The notes below the pieces were generated by a model, which had not been told where the DNA came from, made no database searches, and saw only the letters and a program-made list of their open reading frames with translations. Made by a program: the position numbers and the translations under genes. Below are positions 7,625-16,116 of a stretch of 64,000 bases of DNA, piece after piece (position 1 is the stretch's first letter; every line of letters begins with the position of its first letter). Source of the stretch: an uncultured Eubacteriales bacterium (GTDB taxonomy: Bacteria; Bacillota; Clostridia; Oscillospirales; CAG-272); the NCBI GenBank assembly GCA_934525675.1, contig CAKSZH010000005.1:1-64000 (forward strand), read 5' to 3'.

Positions 7625-8437
7625 ATGGATCGGATCGATATATATACAACGCGCACGCTGGACAGCGGGGTCAGACCGATTGAAGTGCGCTTTTCGCCGA
7701 TTTACGACTGTTACTACGGCAGAATGATCGGCTTCCGGGGAAAGACCTGTATCAACAGTATTCTGTACGGTTCGCTGGAGCCGTCCCGTTACCTGTCCGC
7801 GCTGGATGCGGAGGGGGACGAAACGGGGCTTTCGCTTGCAAAATACGGCATCCGCCGCACGCTCCGGGACCTTTGTCGCGAGAATGACCTTGCGGGGATT
7901 GAATTCGTCACCCTGCAAGTTTCTTCGTCGGTGCTCTTTTGCGAAGGACTGTACGACGCGCTGAAACAAGCCGCAGAGGGGCGCGACATTGCGCTTCTGC
8001 GCCGGATTTATCTGGAATTCGGCGAAGAGGTTCTGACGCTCGGCGAGGAGCAGGTCGCACGGGCATTTTCCGATATCCGCGCTGCCGGCTTCCGCGTGGC
8101 AATCCGCGGTTACGGCAACCGGTTCTTTCCGATGGGGGAGCTGGTACACCTCACGCCCGACGCAGTATTCCTTGACCGTGAGACCGTGGCACTGCTCGAC
8201 AGCCGGGAGAGATCGGCGGTGGTTCCGTCGTTTATCCGGTTTGCCGCGAGCCTTGATGTGCGGGTGATCGCAGAGGGTGTTCCGGATGACGGGCACCTAA
8301 GAGAGCTCAATTCCGCGGAATGCGCCGCGTTTCTTCCGGATCCCGGGTATCACGGGGCGCTGCTTTGCAGTACGGAAGAAAAGGAACTTGTACCGTGGTT
8401 GACCGAGAGGAGGGAAAGCGTCCGTGGCGGAGAATAA
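7625..8437 (+). CDS. Degenerate EAL-domain protein, likely c-di-GMP sensor or adaptor
   Basis: The 270-residue protein aligns by eye with an EAL domain: PIYDCYYGRMIGFRG at the usual start, RIYLEFGE in the middle and VRVIAEGVPDDGHLRELNS near the end. The signature E-A-L-x-R is replaced (GFRGKT). The DDFG segment reads IRGYGN, so phosphodiesterase activity is unlikely. ATG 7625 has GGAGGTG 5 bases upstream and is chosen over an in-frame start that would fall inside the terminator. It is the first gene behind the riboswitch and overlaps the next gene by 14 bases. I infer that it binds c-di-GMP or a partner in fibre export. Confidence 0.75.
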   Translation: MDRIDIYTTRTLDSGVRPIEVRFSPIYDCYYGRMIGFRGKTCINSILYGSLEPSRYLSALDAEGDETGLSLAKYGIRRTLRDLCRENDLAGIEFVTLQVSSSVLFCEGLYDALKQAAEGRDIALLRRIYLEFGEEVLTLGEEQVARAFSDIRAAGFRVAIRGYGNRFFPMGELVHLTPDAVFLDRETVALLDSRERSAVVPSFIRFAASLDVRVIAEGVPDDGHLRELNSAECAAFLPDPGYHGALLCSTEEKELVPWLTERRESVRGGE

Positions 8438-9239
8438 TAACCGGAACGACCGGGACTTGGGAGGTGCTGCCTCCGGTGAAAAGCATACGTTTTCCTTCCT
8501 GCGCAGAAGCGCGGCAGAGGTCAAACGCTACCGCATTTACCGACGCGTGATCCCCGCCGTTTCCGGCACGATTGTCGCGCTCCTCGTCATCGTATATATC
8601 ATTTCGCTCCTGTTCAGCAAGTACGGCAGCTTCACCGTCAAGATCAACGATCTGAACGACCGGCGCTACGCGCTGTCGCTCTCCGAACACGAGCGGTTCT
8701 CAAATCCCGTGTCCCGCCTGAATTCCAAGGCGGTCAAGGACGTGACCAACATCGACGGCAACTCGCTCCCCGGCAACCTCAACGACGAGGACGGCGAACA
8801 CAACGGGGAAAACTATGTGGCATACACCTTTTATCTGAAGAACACGGGTTCTCTGGAATTCACCTACAACTATCAACTCGTCATCTCCCGCATGACCTCG
8901 GGACTTGATTCTGCGGTGCGCGTGCGGATTTATTACACACCGTTTTTCTACACGGCAGAGACGGGCGAGCACATTTATGACGGTTCCTACACCGATTACG
9001 CCAAAGCAAAGACGGGCGGCAACGGGGAACCCGAGATCGACCCCGAAAACCGTGTGATGACCAATTTCGTCGGTGCCGGAACGGTTGCCGAGGGAACGGT
9101 GAACGGCTTCAAGCCGGGGGACATCTCCAAGATCACCGTGGTAATCTGGATTGAGGGCAACGACCCCGACTGCACGGACGACCTGCTCGGCGGGGAGTTC
9201 AAGGTGGACATGGTCATGGAGGTTGCCGGCGCTTCGTAA
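8424..9239 (+). CDS. Membrane-anchored TasA-like surface protein
   Basis: The 271-residue protein starts at GTG 8424 behind GGAGGGA. A charged cytoplasmic stretch of about 50 residues is followed by one transmembrane segment (IPAVSGTIVALLVIVYIISLLF). The extracellular domain is rich in beta strands and aromatic residues. Its C-terminus, VVIWIEGNDPDCTDDLLGG, matches the end of the next gene's product (VYIDGND) and suggests a common fold. It has no SipW-type signal cleavage motif, so it probably stays anchored. It could be the base, tether or minor subunit of the fibre. The family name is inferred; I do not recognise an exact family. Confidence 0.55.
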   Translation: MAENNNRNDRDLGGAASGEKHTFSFLRRSAAEVKRYRIYRRVIPAVSGTIVALLVIVYIISLLFSKYGSFTVKINDLNDRRYALSLSEHERFSNPVSRLNSKAVKDVTNIDGNSLPGNLNDEDGEHNGENYVAYTFYLKNTGSLEFTYNYQLVISRMTSGLDSAVRVRIYYTPFFYTAETGEHIYDGSYTDYAKAKTGGNGEPEIDPENRVMTNFVGAGTVAEGTVNGFKPGDISKITVVIWIEGNDPDCTDDLLGGEFKVDMVMEVAGAS

Positions 9240-9299
9240 GCGCGGGAAACCTCTGACAAGCCCGCAGGTACGCAAGCCTGCCGGAAAAACCGAGCCAAA

Positions 9300-9370
9300 C
9301 GGGGCTTTCCGGTGTCGCCGAAAAGTGTCTTTCCATTCCCACGCCTTCCGGCAGGGATCGGAAAGCCCCG
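9300..9370 (+). promoter_or_regulatory. Long-range inverted repeat in the leader of the fibre gene
   Basis: CGGGGCTTTCCG (9300-9311) and its exact complement CGGAAAGCCCCG (9359-9370) enclose 47 nt within the 269-bp gap between the anchored protein and the fibre gene. There is no T-run, so it is more likely an RNA processing or stability element than a terminator. Confidence 0.5.
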
Positions 9371-9508
9371 GGCGGCAGGGAAAATACCGTTATCCATATA
9401 GACCCCATCGGAATGACTTCCGTGTTCTGATTCAAGGCATTCTTTTGCCGCATTGGCGCTATGCGGCAATGGAACAAATATATCCAAATCAAACTAAGGA
9501 GACAAAAA

Positions 9509-10255
9509 ATGAAGAAGTTCAAAAAGCTGATTCCCGCTCTCTGCATGCTGCTTGTTTCCGCAGTACTGATGGGAACCTCCACCTTTGCATGGTTCTCTAT
9601 GAACAAGACCGCAACGGTTGACGGTCTGGCAGTCAAGGCAAATGCCGAGTCCATCTACCTGCTTATCAGCAATACCCAGGCTTCCACCACTGCTGAAGCC
9701 ATCCAGGCAGAGAACGGCGGCAAGGGCTTTACCACCGTTTCCGAAACCGTGGCTAACCCCGAGCTGAAGCCCGCTGCACTTGCAACCAAGGCTACCAAGG
9801 CAGACGTGAAGGAGACCACCATCACCGATTACAGCAGTGTGAACAGCTGGTACACCGCTGACGCAATCGACGCTTCCGCTTCCGCTGTAAAAGAAGATTC
9901 TGAGAAGAAGCTGACCACGTTCGACGGCTATGTGCTTACCTACACTTACCGCCTGACGCTGGCAAAGGGTTCCACTGCAACCACGAACCTCAAGGTCGGC
10001 ACCTGCACCTTTGAGGCAGCGGGCGGCAAGACCATCGATGCGGCACGCGTTCTGGTTGTCTGCGGCGAGAACGCCGAGGAATTCAAGCCCGGAACGACCG
10101 CCGGTACCAAGACCCTTGCGACCGACATTTCCGACAGCACCGTTGTGGAAGTCAAGGTTTACGTTTACATCGACGGCAACGATACCACCATCTACACCAA
10201 CAATGTCGAAAACCTCGATCAGGCAAACATCACCCTGACCTTTGTGGTGGACTGA
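9509..10255 (+). CDS. TasA-like fibre subunit with SipW-dependent signal peptide
   Basis: The 248-residue secreted protein has basic MKKFKK, a hydrophobic core and MGTSTFAWFSMNKTATVDG. The T-x-A-W-F-S boundary is typical of TasA/camelysin-like proteins cleaved by SipW-type peptidases. The mature part is rich in Thr, Ala and Lys, has almost no aromatic residues and ends in VYVYIDGNDTTIYTNNVENL, like the preceding anchored protein. ATG 9509 has AAGGAG nearby. Its own leader and two hairpins after it suggest higher expression than its neighbours. TasA and CalY form extracellular fibres of biofilm matrix. That role is inferred here from signal type, context and size. Confidence 0.7.
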   Translation: MKKFKKLIPALCMLLVSAVLMGTSTFAWFSMNKTATVDGLAVKANAESIYLLISNTQASTTAEAIQAENGGKGFTTVSETVANPELKPAALATKATKADVKETTITDYSSVNSWYTADAIDASASAVKEDSEKKLTTFDGYVLTYTYRLTLAKGSTATTNLKVGTCTFEAAGGKTIDAARVLVVCGENAEEFKPGTTAGTKTLATDISDSTVVEVKVYVYIDGNDTTIYTNNVENLDQANITLTFVVD

Positions 10256-10314
10256 TCGCGAAAAAACAGTTTCCGATTTCAGGCATATCCGAAGCGCGCC
10301 GGATAACCCGGTTC

Positions 10315-10428
10315 CCGTGCGGGGAGATTTCCCCGCACGGTCTTGCCGGTTTTACGGGTTCCTTCGGTTCCCCCGCACAATGGGATTCTCACGATAAAAC
10401 TCTCACGATGAGCGCCACATCGTTTTTT
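10315..10428 (+). terminator. Two hairpins between fibre gene and signal peptidase, probably partial terminators
   Basis: The first hairpin is a GC-rich stem at 10315-10340 (CCGTGCGGGGA and its complement), followed by a weak T tract. The second is ACGATG/CATCGT at 10405-10410 and 10418-10423, followed by six T residues (10423-10428). Both precede the signal peptidase start at 10478 and would leave more fibre transcript than downstream transcript. Confidence 0.6.
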
Positions 10429-10477
10429 CACTGCAAGACCGGATTACTGCAAATCTTTTGTTAAGGAAATTAAGGGA

Positions 10478-11281
10478 ATGGAAAAAAATCTGAAAGCAAA
10501 GAAAACAGTCAATATCGTCATCAATGTGGTTCTGTGGGTGTTTGTCGCGTTCTGCCTGTTTGTCACCATCATTGCGGTGTCCGCAAGCGCGAACGCGAAA
10601 AACGTGCCGACGGTCGGCGGGAAGTGCTTTCTCAACGTCCAGTCGGACTCCATGAACGCAAAGAAACCTGACGGCGTGCCCGATAACAAGCCGAGCGGCT
10701 TCGGAAAGGGCAATCTGCTCGTCAGCAATTACATCGCCACCAGCGACAGCACCATTGATGCGCTGGAGGTCGGCGACATCATTACCTTTGAATACGACAT
10801 CGACGGTGACGGAAGAATCTCCAAGGGAGAATACAACACGCACCGTATCACTGAGATCGAAAGAAATACAAACGGCAGAATTGTCAGCGTCAAGACCATG
10901 GGCGACAACGTGGAATTCAGCCGCGGACACGAAGAAACGGTCAGACGCGATGCCATCATCGCCGTGTATACCGGCACCAGGGTTGCGGGACTCGGAAGCG
11001 TTCTCACCTTCCTCGGGTCGAGACTCGGCTTCGGGCTCTGCATCCTTCTGCCTCTCGTGCTGTTCTTCGTTTACCAGCTCGTGATGTTCATCCGCACCCT
11101 GATCTCCGTCAGGAACGACGGCAAGAAGGTCATTACCGTCGCGGATGAGGAACTCATCAAGCAGAAGGCAATCGAGGAATACCTCCGCCGCCAGGCAGAG
11201 GAAAACGGCCCGGACAAGGATAAACCGGACGATAAGCCGGACGATGCAACCGACTCATCGGAGACGCCCGACAAACAGTAA
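10478..11281 (+). CDS. SipW-type (ER-type) signal peptidase I, first copy
   Basis: The 267-residue S26B-type signal peptidase has an N-terminal membrane segment (about 12-35) and the serine box VQSDSMNAKK (Ser58). The His-type second catalytic box, YNTHRITEI (His122), replaces the lysine of bacterial LepB. A Gly-Asp-Asn motif (MGDNVEF) and a C-terminal membrane segment near 175-200 follow, then a charged cytoplasmic tail ending in Asp/Lys/Pro repeats. SipW enzymes cleave TasA-like precursors, so the fibre subunit just upstream is the obvious substrate. Only 222 bp with two hairpins separate the two genes. The acidic tail is longer than in Bacillus SipW. Confidence 0.88.
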   Translation: MEKNLKAKKTVNIVINVVLWVFVAFCLFVTIIAVSASANAKNVPTVGGKCFLNVQSDSMNAKKPDGVPDNKPSGFGKGNLLVSNYIATSDSTIDALEVGDIITFEYDIDGDGRISKGEYNTHRITEIERNTNGRIVSVKTMGDNVEFSRGHEETVRRDAIIAVYTGTRVAGLGSVLTFLGSRLGFGLCILLPLVLFFVYQLVMFIRTLISVRNDGKKVITVADEELIKQKAIEEYLRRQAEENGPDKDKPDDKPDDATDSSETPDKQ

Positions 11282-11446
11282 AAAGTATCCGTCCGGAGAA
11301 GTGCGGTCCCGATGTGCGGGAGTTTGTCTGTTCCCGGCAAACGGGTCCGCCGTTCCGGACGGGCGGTTATCCCGTACATACAACGAACGGTATGCCGCAA
11401 AAAAGACATGGAATCCATCGCAGAATTTATGTAAAGGTAGCCGGAT

Positions 11447-13006
11447 ATGAACGAATTTTTATACGGGTTTCTGACCTGGTTCAAAGCGTTTTTCGGGAAT
11501 ATGCTGGACGGTCTTCTGATGATCGTCAGGGGCATTGGGCTCGGAATTGCCAAAATATTCAATATGCCGTACTACTTCAAGCTGTGGGCGGATGAACGCG
11601 CCAATTTCGGTGTGTTTGACTGGATGTTTTCCATCCTCGCCTTCCTCCTGACGTTTGCGGTCTGGGCAGGACTGATCTTCCTCATTGTACTCGGTATCCG
11701 CAAGTATATCCGGTTCCGCCGGACCATCGTCGGCAACGAGGACCTACTTGAAGAGATCGCCGACCTGCACCGCGATGTGCTGGAGCTGACTGCCGACAAG
11801 GAACGCATCCTCAGGCTCAAGGTCGCGCAGACCGGTATGACCTACGAACAGATCAAGCAGATGTTTGAAGGCGAATTCGAGGAGATCAAGCCGGAGGAGC
11901 CGGATGCCAAGCCGGAGCTTGTGACCGGCAGCCGTTTTGCCCGCCTCTCCGCAGTGGACGAAAAGTACACCTACTACGAGGCGCCCACTTACGACACCTC
12001 CATGAATCTGAAGGAGCTTTGCGAAGATTTCCGCAACTATGCCTGCAGCAGCCACGGGCTGTACTATGACATCCGCACCATCCGCCTGATGTTCGCGGGC
12101 TTTGCGTCCACCAAGCTGATTATCCTCCAGGGTATCTCCGGTACCGGTAAAACCTCTCTGCCGTATGCAATGGGCAAGTATTTCAAAAACGACGCCACCA
12201 TCGCGGCGGTTCAGCCGTCCTGGAGAGACCGCAACGAGCTGTTCGGCTATTTCAATGAATTCACCAAGAAATTCAACGAGACCGAGGTGCTCCGTCGCAT
12301 TTATGAGGCGGGCTACAACGACGACCTCAACCTCGTCATCCTCGATGAGATGAACATCGCGCGCGTGGAATATTACTTCGCCGAAATGCTCTCTATCCTG
12401 GAAATGCCGGACCCCGACGAATGGAAGATCGAGCTGGTCGCGTCCCCGTGGGAAAGCGATCCCGCGAAACTGAGGGACGGTGCCCTCAAGATTCCGCAGA
12501 ATGTCTGGTACGTTGGTACCATCAACAACGATGACTCCACCTTCTCGGTTTCCGACAAAGTGTATGACCGTGCTTGTGTCATCAATCTGGATTCCAAGGG
12601 CATTCCGTTCGACGCGCCCGACACCGGCGCAAAGCGGGTCGCCTACTCCTATGTGGAGGGGCTTTACGACAAAGCCAAGGAAGAATTCCCGGTCAGCGGG
12701 GAAATGCTCGACAAGATCGAAAAGCTGGATCTTTACGTGATTGAAAAATTCCGCGTGGCGTTCGGTAACCGTATCATGAAGCAGCTGCAGAGCTTCGTGC
12801 CGGTCTATATCGCCTGCGGCGGAACCGAAACCGAAGCGATCGACTATATCTTCGTGACCAAGGTGTTCCGCAAGTTTGAAAGCCTCAATCTGTCCCTCAT
12901 CCGCGATGAAATCCGCGGGCTGATTGCCTTTATGGACGCGCAGTTCGGTAAGGGCAGTATGAAGGAAAGCATTGCGTACCTGCAGCGCCTGCAGAAGATG
13001 TACTGA
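11447..13006 (+). CDS. Membrane-anchored McrB-like AAA+ ATPase
   Basis: The 519-residue protein has hydrophobic N-terminal segments (about 1-35 and 58-85) followed by a short coiled region and a AAA+ domain. Walker A is LQGISGTGKTSL, Walker B is LNLVILDEMNIARVEYYF, and the sensor region VGTINNDDSTFSVSDKVYDRA resembles the MNTAD/arginine-finger block of McrB. McrB normally works with McrC in cutting modified DNA. Here it is tied to the membrane by its N-terminus and encoded inside a secretion locus with a DUF2357-like partner. I infer a motor or remodelling role at the membrane instead of DNA restriction; the sequence does not prove this. Confidence 0.8.
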   Translation: MNEFLYGFLTWFKAFFGNMLDGLLMIVRGIGLGIAKIFNMPYYFKLWADERANFGVFDWMFSILAFLLTFAVWAGLIFLIVLGIRKYIRFRRTIVGNEDLLEEIADLHRDVLELTADKERILRLKVAQTGMTYEQIKQMFEGEFEEIKPEEPDAKPELVTGSRFARLSAVDEKYTYYEAPTYDTSMNLKELCEDFRNYACSSHGLYYDIRTIRLMFAGFASTKLIILQGISGTGKTSLPYAMGKYFKNDATIAAVQPSWRDRNELFGYFNEFTKKFNETEVLRRIYEAGYNDDLNLVILDEMNIARVEYYFAEMLSILEMPDPDEWKIELVASPWESDPAKLRDGALKIPQNVWYVGTINNDDSTFSVSDKVYDRACVINLDSKGIPFDAPDTGAKRVAYSYVEGLYDKAKEEFPVSGEMLDKIEKLDLYVIEKFRVAFGNRIMKQLQSFVPVYIACGGTETEAIDYIFVTKVFRKFESLNLSLIRDEIRGLIAFMDAQFGKGSMKESIAYLQRLQKMY

Positions 13007-13076
13007 TGAATTTCCCCGCGGTATTTGCCGCGGGGAAAAGAAACGGCAGAATGCCGACGGAAAGGAGAGTTTTCCC

Positions 13077-16001
13077 GTGACGGAAGAACTGAATGAAGAA
13101 TTGCAGGAAAGTGGGATCTCTCCCGAAGAAAACGGTGGGGAGCGTGCCGGCGGTTGGTTGACACAGCTCCGGTACAACCGTTCGTTCACGGCAAAACTGC
13201 TGCTTGCGGAACCGGAAGTCAAGGAGTATTACGCCGCCGTTGCGACGGAGCTTCTGTCCTATGAAAAAGTGCGCTCCCGCACCGGCTGGTCGGGTGTGAC
13301 ATTTACCGCGGGGCGTACCCAGATCGCCAGATGCGCGTTGAGCGGAAAAACGCTCAACCTGTATCTGGCTGTCTCTGCATCCGGAGTATCCGGTGCCAGA
13401 TACAAGGCACGGGACGTCGGCGCGACGCGCAAGTACGAAAAAACGCCCGCACTGCTTCGAATCCGGAGCGCGGGCGGTGCAAAGAACGCGGTTCGTTGTA
13501 TCGCGCAGGTTGCAGAGGAGAACGGTCTGATCAAGCGTTCGCCGCTCCCCGATCCCATTTCCCCGAAGGCGTTCCCTGCGGACAGCCTCGGAAACCTGAT
13601 CACCCGCGGGCTTGTCCGCATCGTGCGCGGAAGGACAACCGGAGAGGGTAATGTCCCGCCGGGCTCCGCAGATGTCCGATCGATCCCCGCCGAATCTGCC
13701 TCCCGCCCTGCAACCGATATTTACACGGATACAAGGGACAGCGCACGGGAGCTCCTTTCGCGCTATACGACCTACGGCACCATCCGCGACGCGCTGACCT
13801 CCGGGGACGCGAGCGTCCGGGTGACGGAAAAGAAAATGCTCCGCGCCATTGACGAGGGATGGGTGACGCGGGTGGAGGACAGCCTTTTTGCCCTGGACGA
13901 GCTGATCCGCCGTCCGTCAAGGTACATCGCCGAGACGGAGGAGATCCTCCCGATGGAACTGACCAAGAAGATCTCCGGCAGATCCGTCGTGCACCTCTCC
14001 CAGCATACCGACTACATTGCGAGTGTGGACGGTGACGAGATCACGCCCTCCAAACTGCTCAACGTCTTCCGTGAGGATTCTATCCTTACCTATGAGAACA
14101 AGTTCCTCAACACCCTATTGTCAAGGCTTTATCTGTTTGTCTCCCGCCGCTACCGCACCGCCCTGCGGGAGGGCGTGGACGAGCGGGTGGACTGTCTGGA
14201 ATTTTCGGATCGGTTCTATCACGGCGACGTGCGCGGAAAACTGCACGTCAGCCTGGAAGTGTCCGAAAAATGCGCGGACGGCAAGGACGTGAAAAACGGG
14301 CTGTTCGGCACGGGACTGTGGAAGCGCGTGGAACGTCTCAACGGCATTGTGACAGAATACATGGAATCGGATTTTGTACGCGAGATGGGGCGCAATTTCG
14401 TACGCCCGCCGATCTTGCGCACCAACGCGATTCTCAAAAACAAATACTTCCGCGATTGCCTTGACCTCTGGAATTTCCTTGAAGGGTATGACGAAAGCGG
14501 AGTCGGCATCACGGTCGAGGAGACCGTCAAAACGCCCGATGATTCCTACGTCGGGGAACTGTTTGACAACGCGGCGATGCAGTACCTTTTGTTTTGCCGC
14601 CACACGCGCGGGGAGTATGCCGATGACCGGGCAATTGCCGCTTACCGCACGCCCCTCATGACCCCGCGTATCCGGGTCGAGGAAGAGCCGGAGGCGTACA
14701 CCGCGTCGGATTTTGATACGACGGAAACGGCGGCAAAGGACGCGGACGACGCGGATCTTGTGCTTGCCGTCCGGGTTGCGCTCCGTGCGGCGGAATTCTA
14801 TGACAGAGACCATGACCTGCCCGACGGGGACGGAGAGAGTGCCGTTGAGATCCGCTACGAAAAGGATTTCAACGCGCGTATCCGCCTTGCCGACGATAAA
14901 ATCAAGGAATATTTCGTTACGGTTTCCAATTCGCTTCTTTCGCTTCGCGGTGTAAAGCTGCGCATCAGCCGTTCGTATTGTACTTTTTATGTGGGCAGAA
15001 CGCTTCTTGCTCGGCTTGCCGTCAAGGGAAAAACGCTGTACTTCTATGCGGCGCTTGATCCGGAGACCCTTCCGCCCGCCTACTTTGCCCGCGACGCAAA
15101 AGAGGTCCGGAGGTATGCCGCAACGCCCGCGCTTCTGCGCGTCCGGAGCGACCGCTGGCTGAAGTACGCCCTGCAGCTGACCGAACAGCTTGCGGACAGA
15201 TACGAGCTTTCCGCCGATGACCCGCCGAAGACGGTGCTCCGGACGGAGGAATTCGCCCTCCTGTCCTTTGAAGAGCTGATGGAAAAGGGCTGGATCCGCC
15301 GGGTGGAGGTACTCCGCTCTGCGGGTGCTTCCCGCAAGGAGACCGACGCGGAGGGCACGGAGGACGGGCTTCCCCTTCCTTTGGAGGATACCGCGACCGG
15401 AGGAGACGGGGCTGTGCGCGACGGACAGCCGGCGGTTCCTGGAACTTCTGTTATCGCGGGCGACTCCGAAGTCCGGGTCCCTGTTACGCAGATTCCGGAG
15501 AGAAGAGACGACGCGGTATCTCCCGTCCCCTCGCCGGAGGTGCTGACCTCCGTGCGTGTGCTGACCAAAGAGGAGGAGAGGGCGGAACTTGCCCGCCGGT
15601 CTTCCGGAGCGGCGGAACATAAGGATACCGGAGCGGAGAATGCCGACACGGCTTTCTATGACCGGTTCCGGTCTTCTGATAACGGTTCCGGCAGCGGTAC
15701 CGATTCGTCCCGCTCTGCGGATTTCTTTGAAGCCCCCGCCACCGTTCCAGGTTCCGACCCGAGAACGGACAAGGCAGAGGAACGGACAGCCGAAGAGAAA
15801 GAAAAGAACGACCGCCTGCTCTCCGATATCCGCTACCCCGGCGCGATGGATTACAGCCGTCCGACGGGAAAGGGCATTGACGACAGCAGCGGATTCATCA
15901 AAGACAGCGAAGAGAACGTCGGGGATTTTGAGGTCCCCGAAAAGAAGAGTTTCTTCGGCAGGCTGTTCGGCAAGAAAAAAGAACAGAACCGGAAGAAGTA
16001 A
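13077..16001 (+). CDS. Large DUF2357-like protein with a duplicated flanking domain
   Basis: The 974-residue protein starts at GTG 13077 behind AAGGAGAG. A domain of about 120 residues occurs twice, near 35-155 (YNRSFTAKLLLAEPEVKEYY ... TPALLRIRS) and near 605-735 (YEKDFNARIRLADDKIKEYF ... TPALLRVRS). Between them is a DUF2357-like core with the motif SILTYENKFLNTLLSRLYLF. A low-complexity acidic linker and a basic end (GRLFGKKKEQNRKK) follow. In other loci DUF2357 proteins pair with McrB-like ATPases and often carry a nuclease domain; I see no clear PD-(D/E)XK site. It directly follows the AAA+ gene (70-bp gap), so the two probably form a complex. Confidence 0.65.
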   Translation: MTEELNEELQESGISPEENGGERAGGWLTQLRYNRSFTAKLLLAEPEVKEYYAAVATELLSYEKVRSRTGWSGVTFTAGRTQIARCALSGKTLNLYLAVSASGVSGARYKARDVGATRKYEKTPALLRIRSAGGAKNAVRCIAQVAEENGLIKRSPLPDPISPKAFPADSLGNLITRGLVRIVRGRTTGEGNVPPGSADVRSIPAESASRPATDIYTDTRDSARELLSRYTTYGTIRDALTSGDASVRVTEKKMLRAIDEGWVTRVEDSLFALDELIRRPSRYIAETEEILPMELTKKISGRSVVHLSQHTDYIASVDGDEITPSKLLNVFREDSILTYENKFLNTLLSRLYLFVSRRYRTALREGVDERVDCLEFSDRFYHGDVRGKLHVSLEVSEKCADGKDVKNGLFGTGLWKRVERLNGIVTEYMESDFVREMGRNFVRPPILRTNAILKNKYFRDCLDLWNFLEGYDESGVGITVEETVKTPDDSYVGELFDNAAMQYLLFCRHTRGEYADDRAIAAYRTPLMTPRIRVEEEPEAYTASDFDTTETAAKDADDADLVLAVRVALRAAEFYDRDHDLPDGDGESAVEIRYEKDFNARIRLADDKIKEYFVTVSNSLLSLRGVKLRISRSYCTFYVGRTLLARLAVKGKTLYFYAALDPETLPPAYFARDAKEVRRYAATPALLRVRSDRWLKYALQLTEQLADRYELSADDPPKTVLRTEEFALLSFEELMEKGWIRRVEVLRSAGASRKETDAEGTEDGLPLPLEDTATGGDGAVRDGQPAVPGTSVIAGDSEVRVPVTQIPERRDDAVSPVPSPEVLTSVRVLTKEEERAELARRSSGAAEHKDTGAENADTAFYDRFRSSDNGSGSGTDSSRSADFFEAPATVPGSDPRTDKAEERTAEEKEKNDRLLSDIRYPGAMDYSRPTGKGIDDSSGFIKDSEENVGDFEVPEKKSFFGRLFGKKKEQNRKK

Positions 16002-16089
16002 CCCACGGGAGGTTTTCCTGCAAGGCACACCGCAGTATGTGCTGCAGAAGAACAGGGGATGATCGCAGTTTTACGGGAAGGAGCGCTTC

Positions 16090-16116
16090 TTGACCGAAGC
16101 CACTGGAAACCTATGA
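16090..16116 (+). CDS. Possible 8-codon leader ORF coupled to the second signal peptidase
   Basis: TTG at 16090 lies 6 bases after GGGAAGGAG (16075-16083) and runs eight codons to a TGA at 16114-16116. The stop overlaps the ATG of the next gene (ATGA at 16113-16116). The next gene has no good ribosome-binding site of its own at 16113. Translational coupling is plausible but unproven. Confidence 0.25.
   Translation: MTEATGNL

Noticed and set aside
11447..16001. McrBC-type restriction system
   Set aside because: The ATPase has N-terminal membrane segments and lies in a SipW/TasA locus; the partner shows no visible nuclease motif. I keep restriction only as an alternative.
14121..16028. Open frame of 635 codons on the minus strand
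   Set aside because: It is antisense to the DUF2357-like gene, with Arg/Pro-rich composition and no domain.
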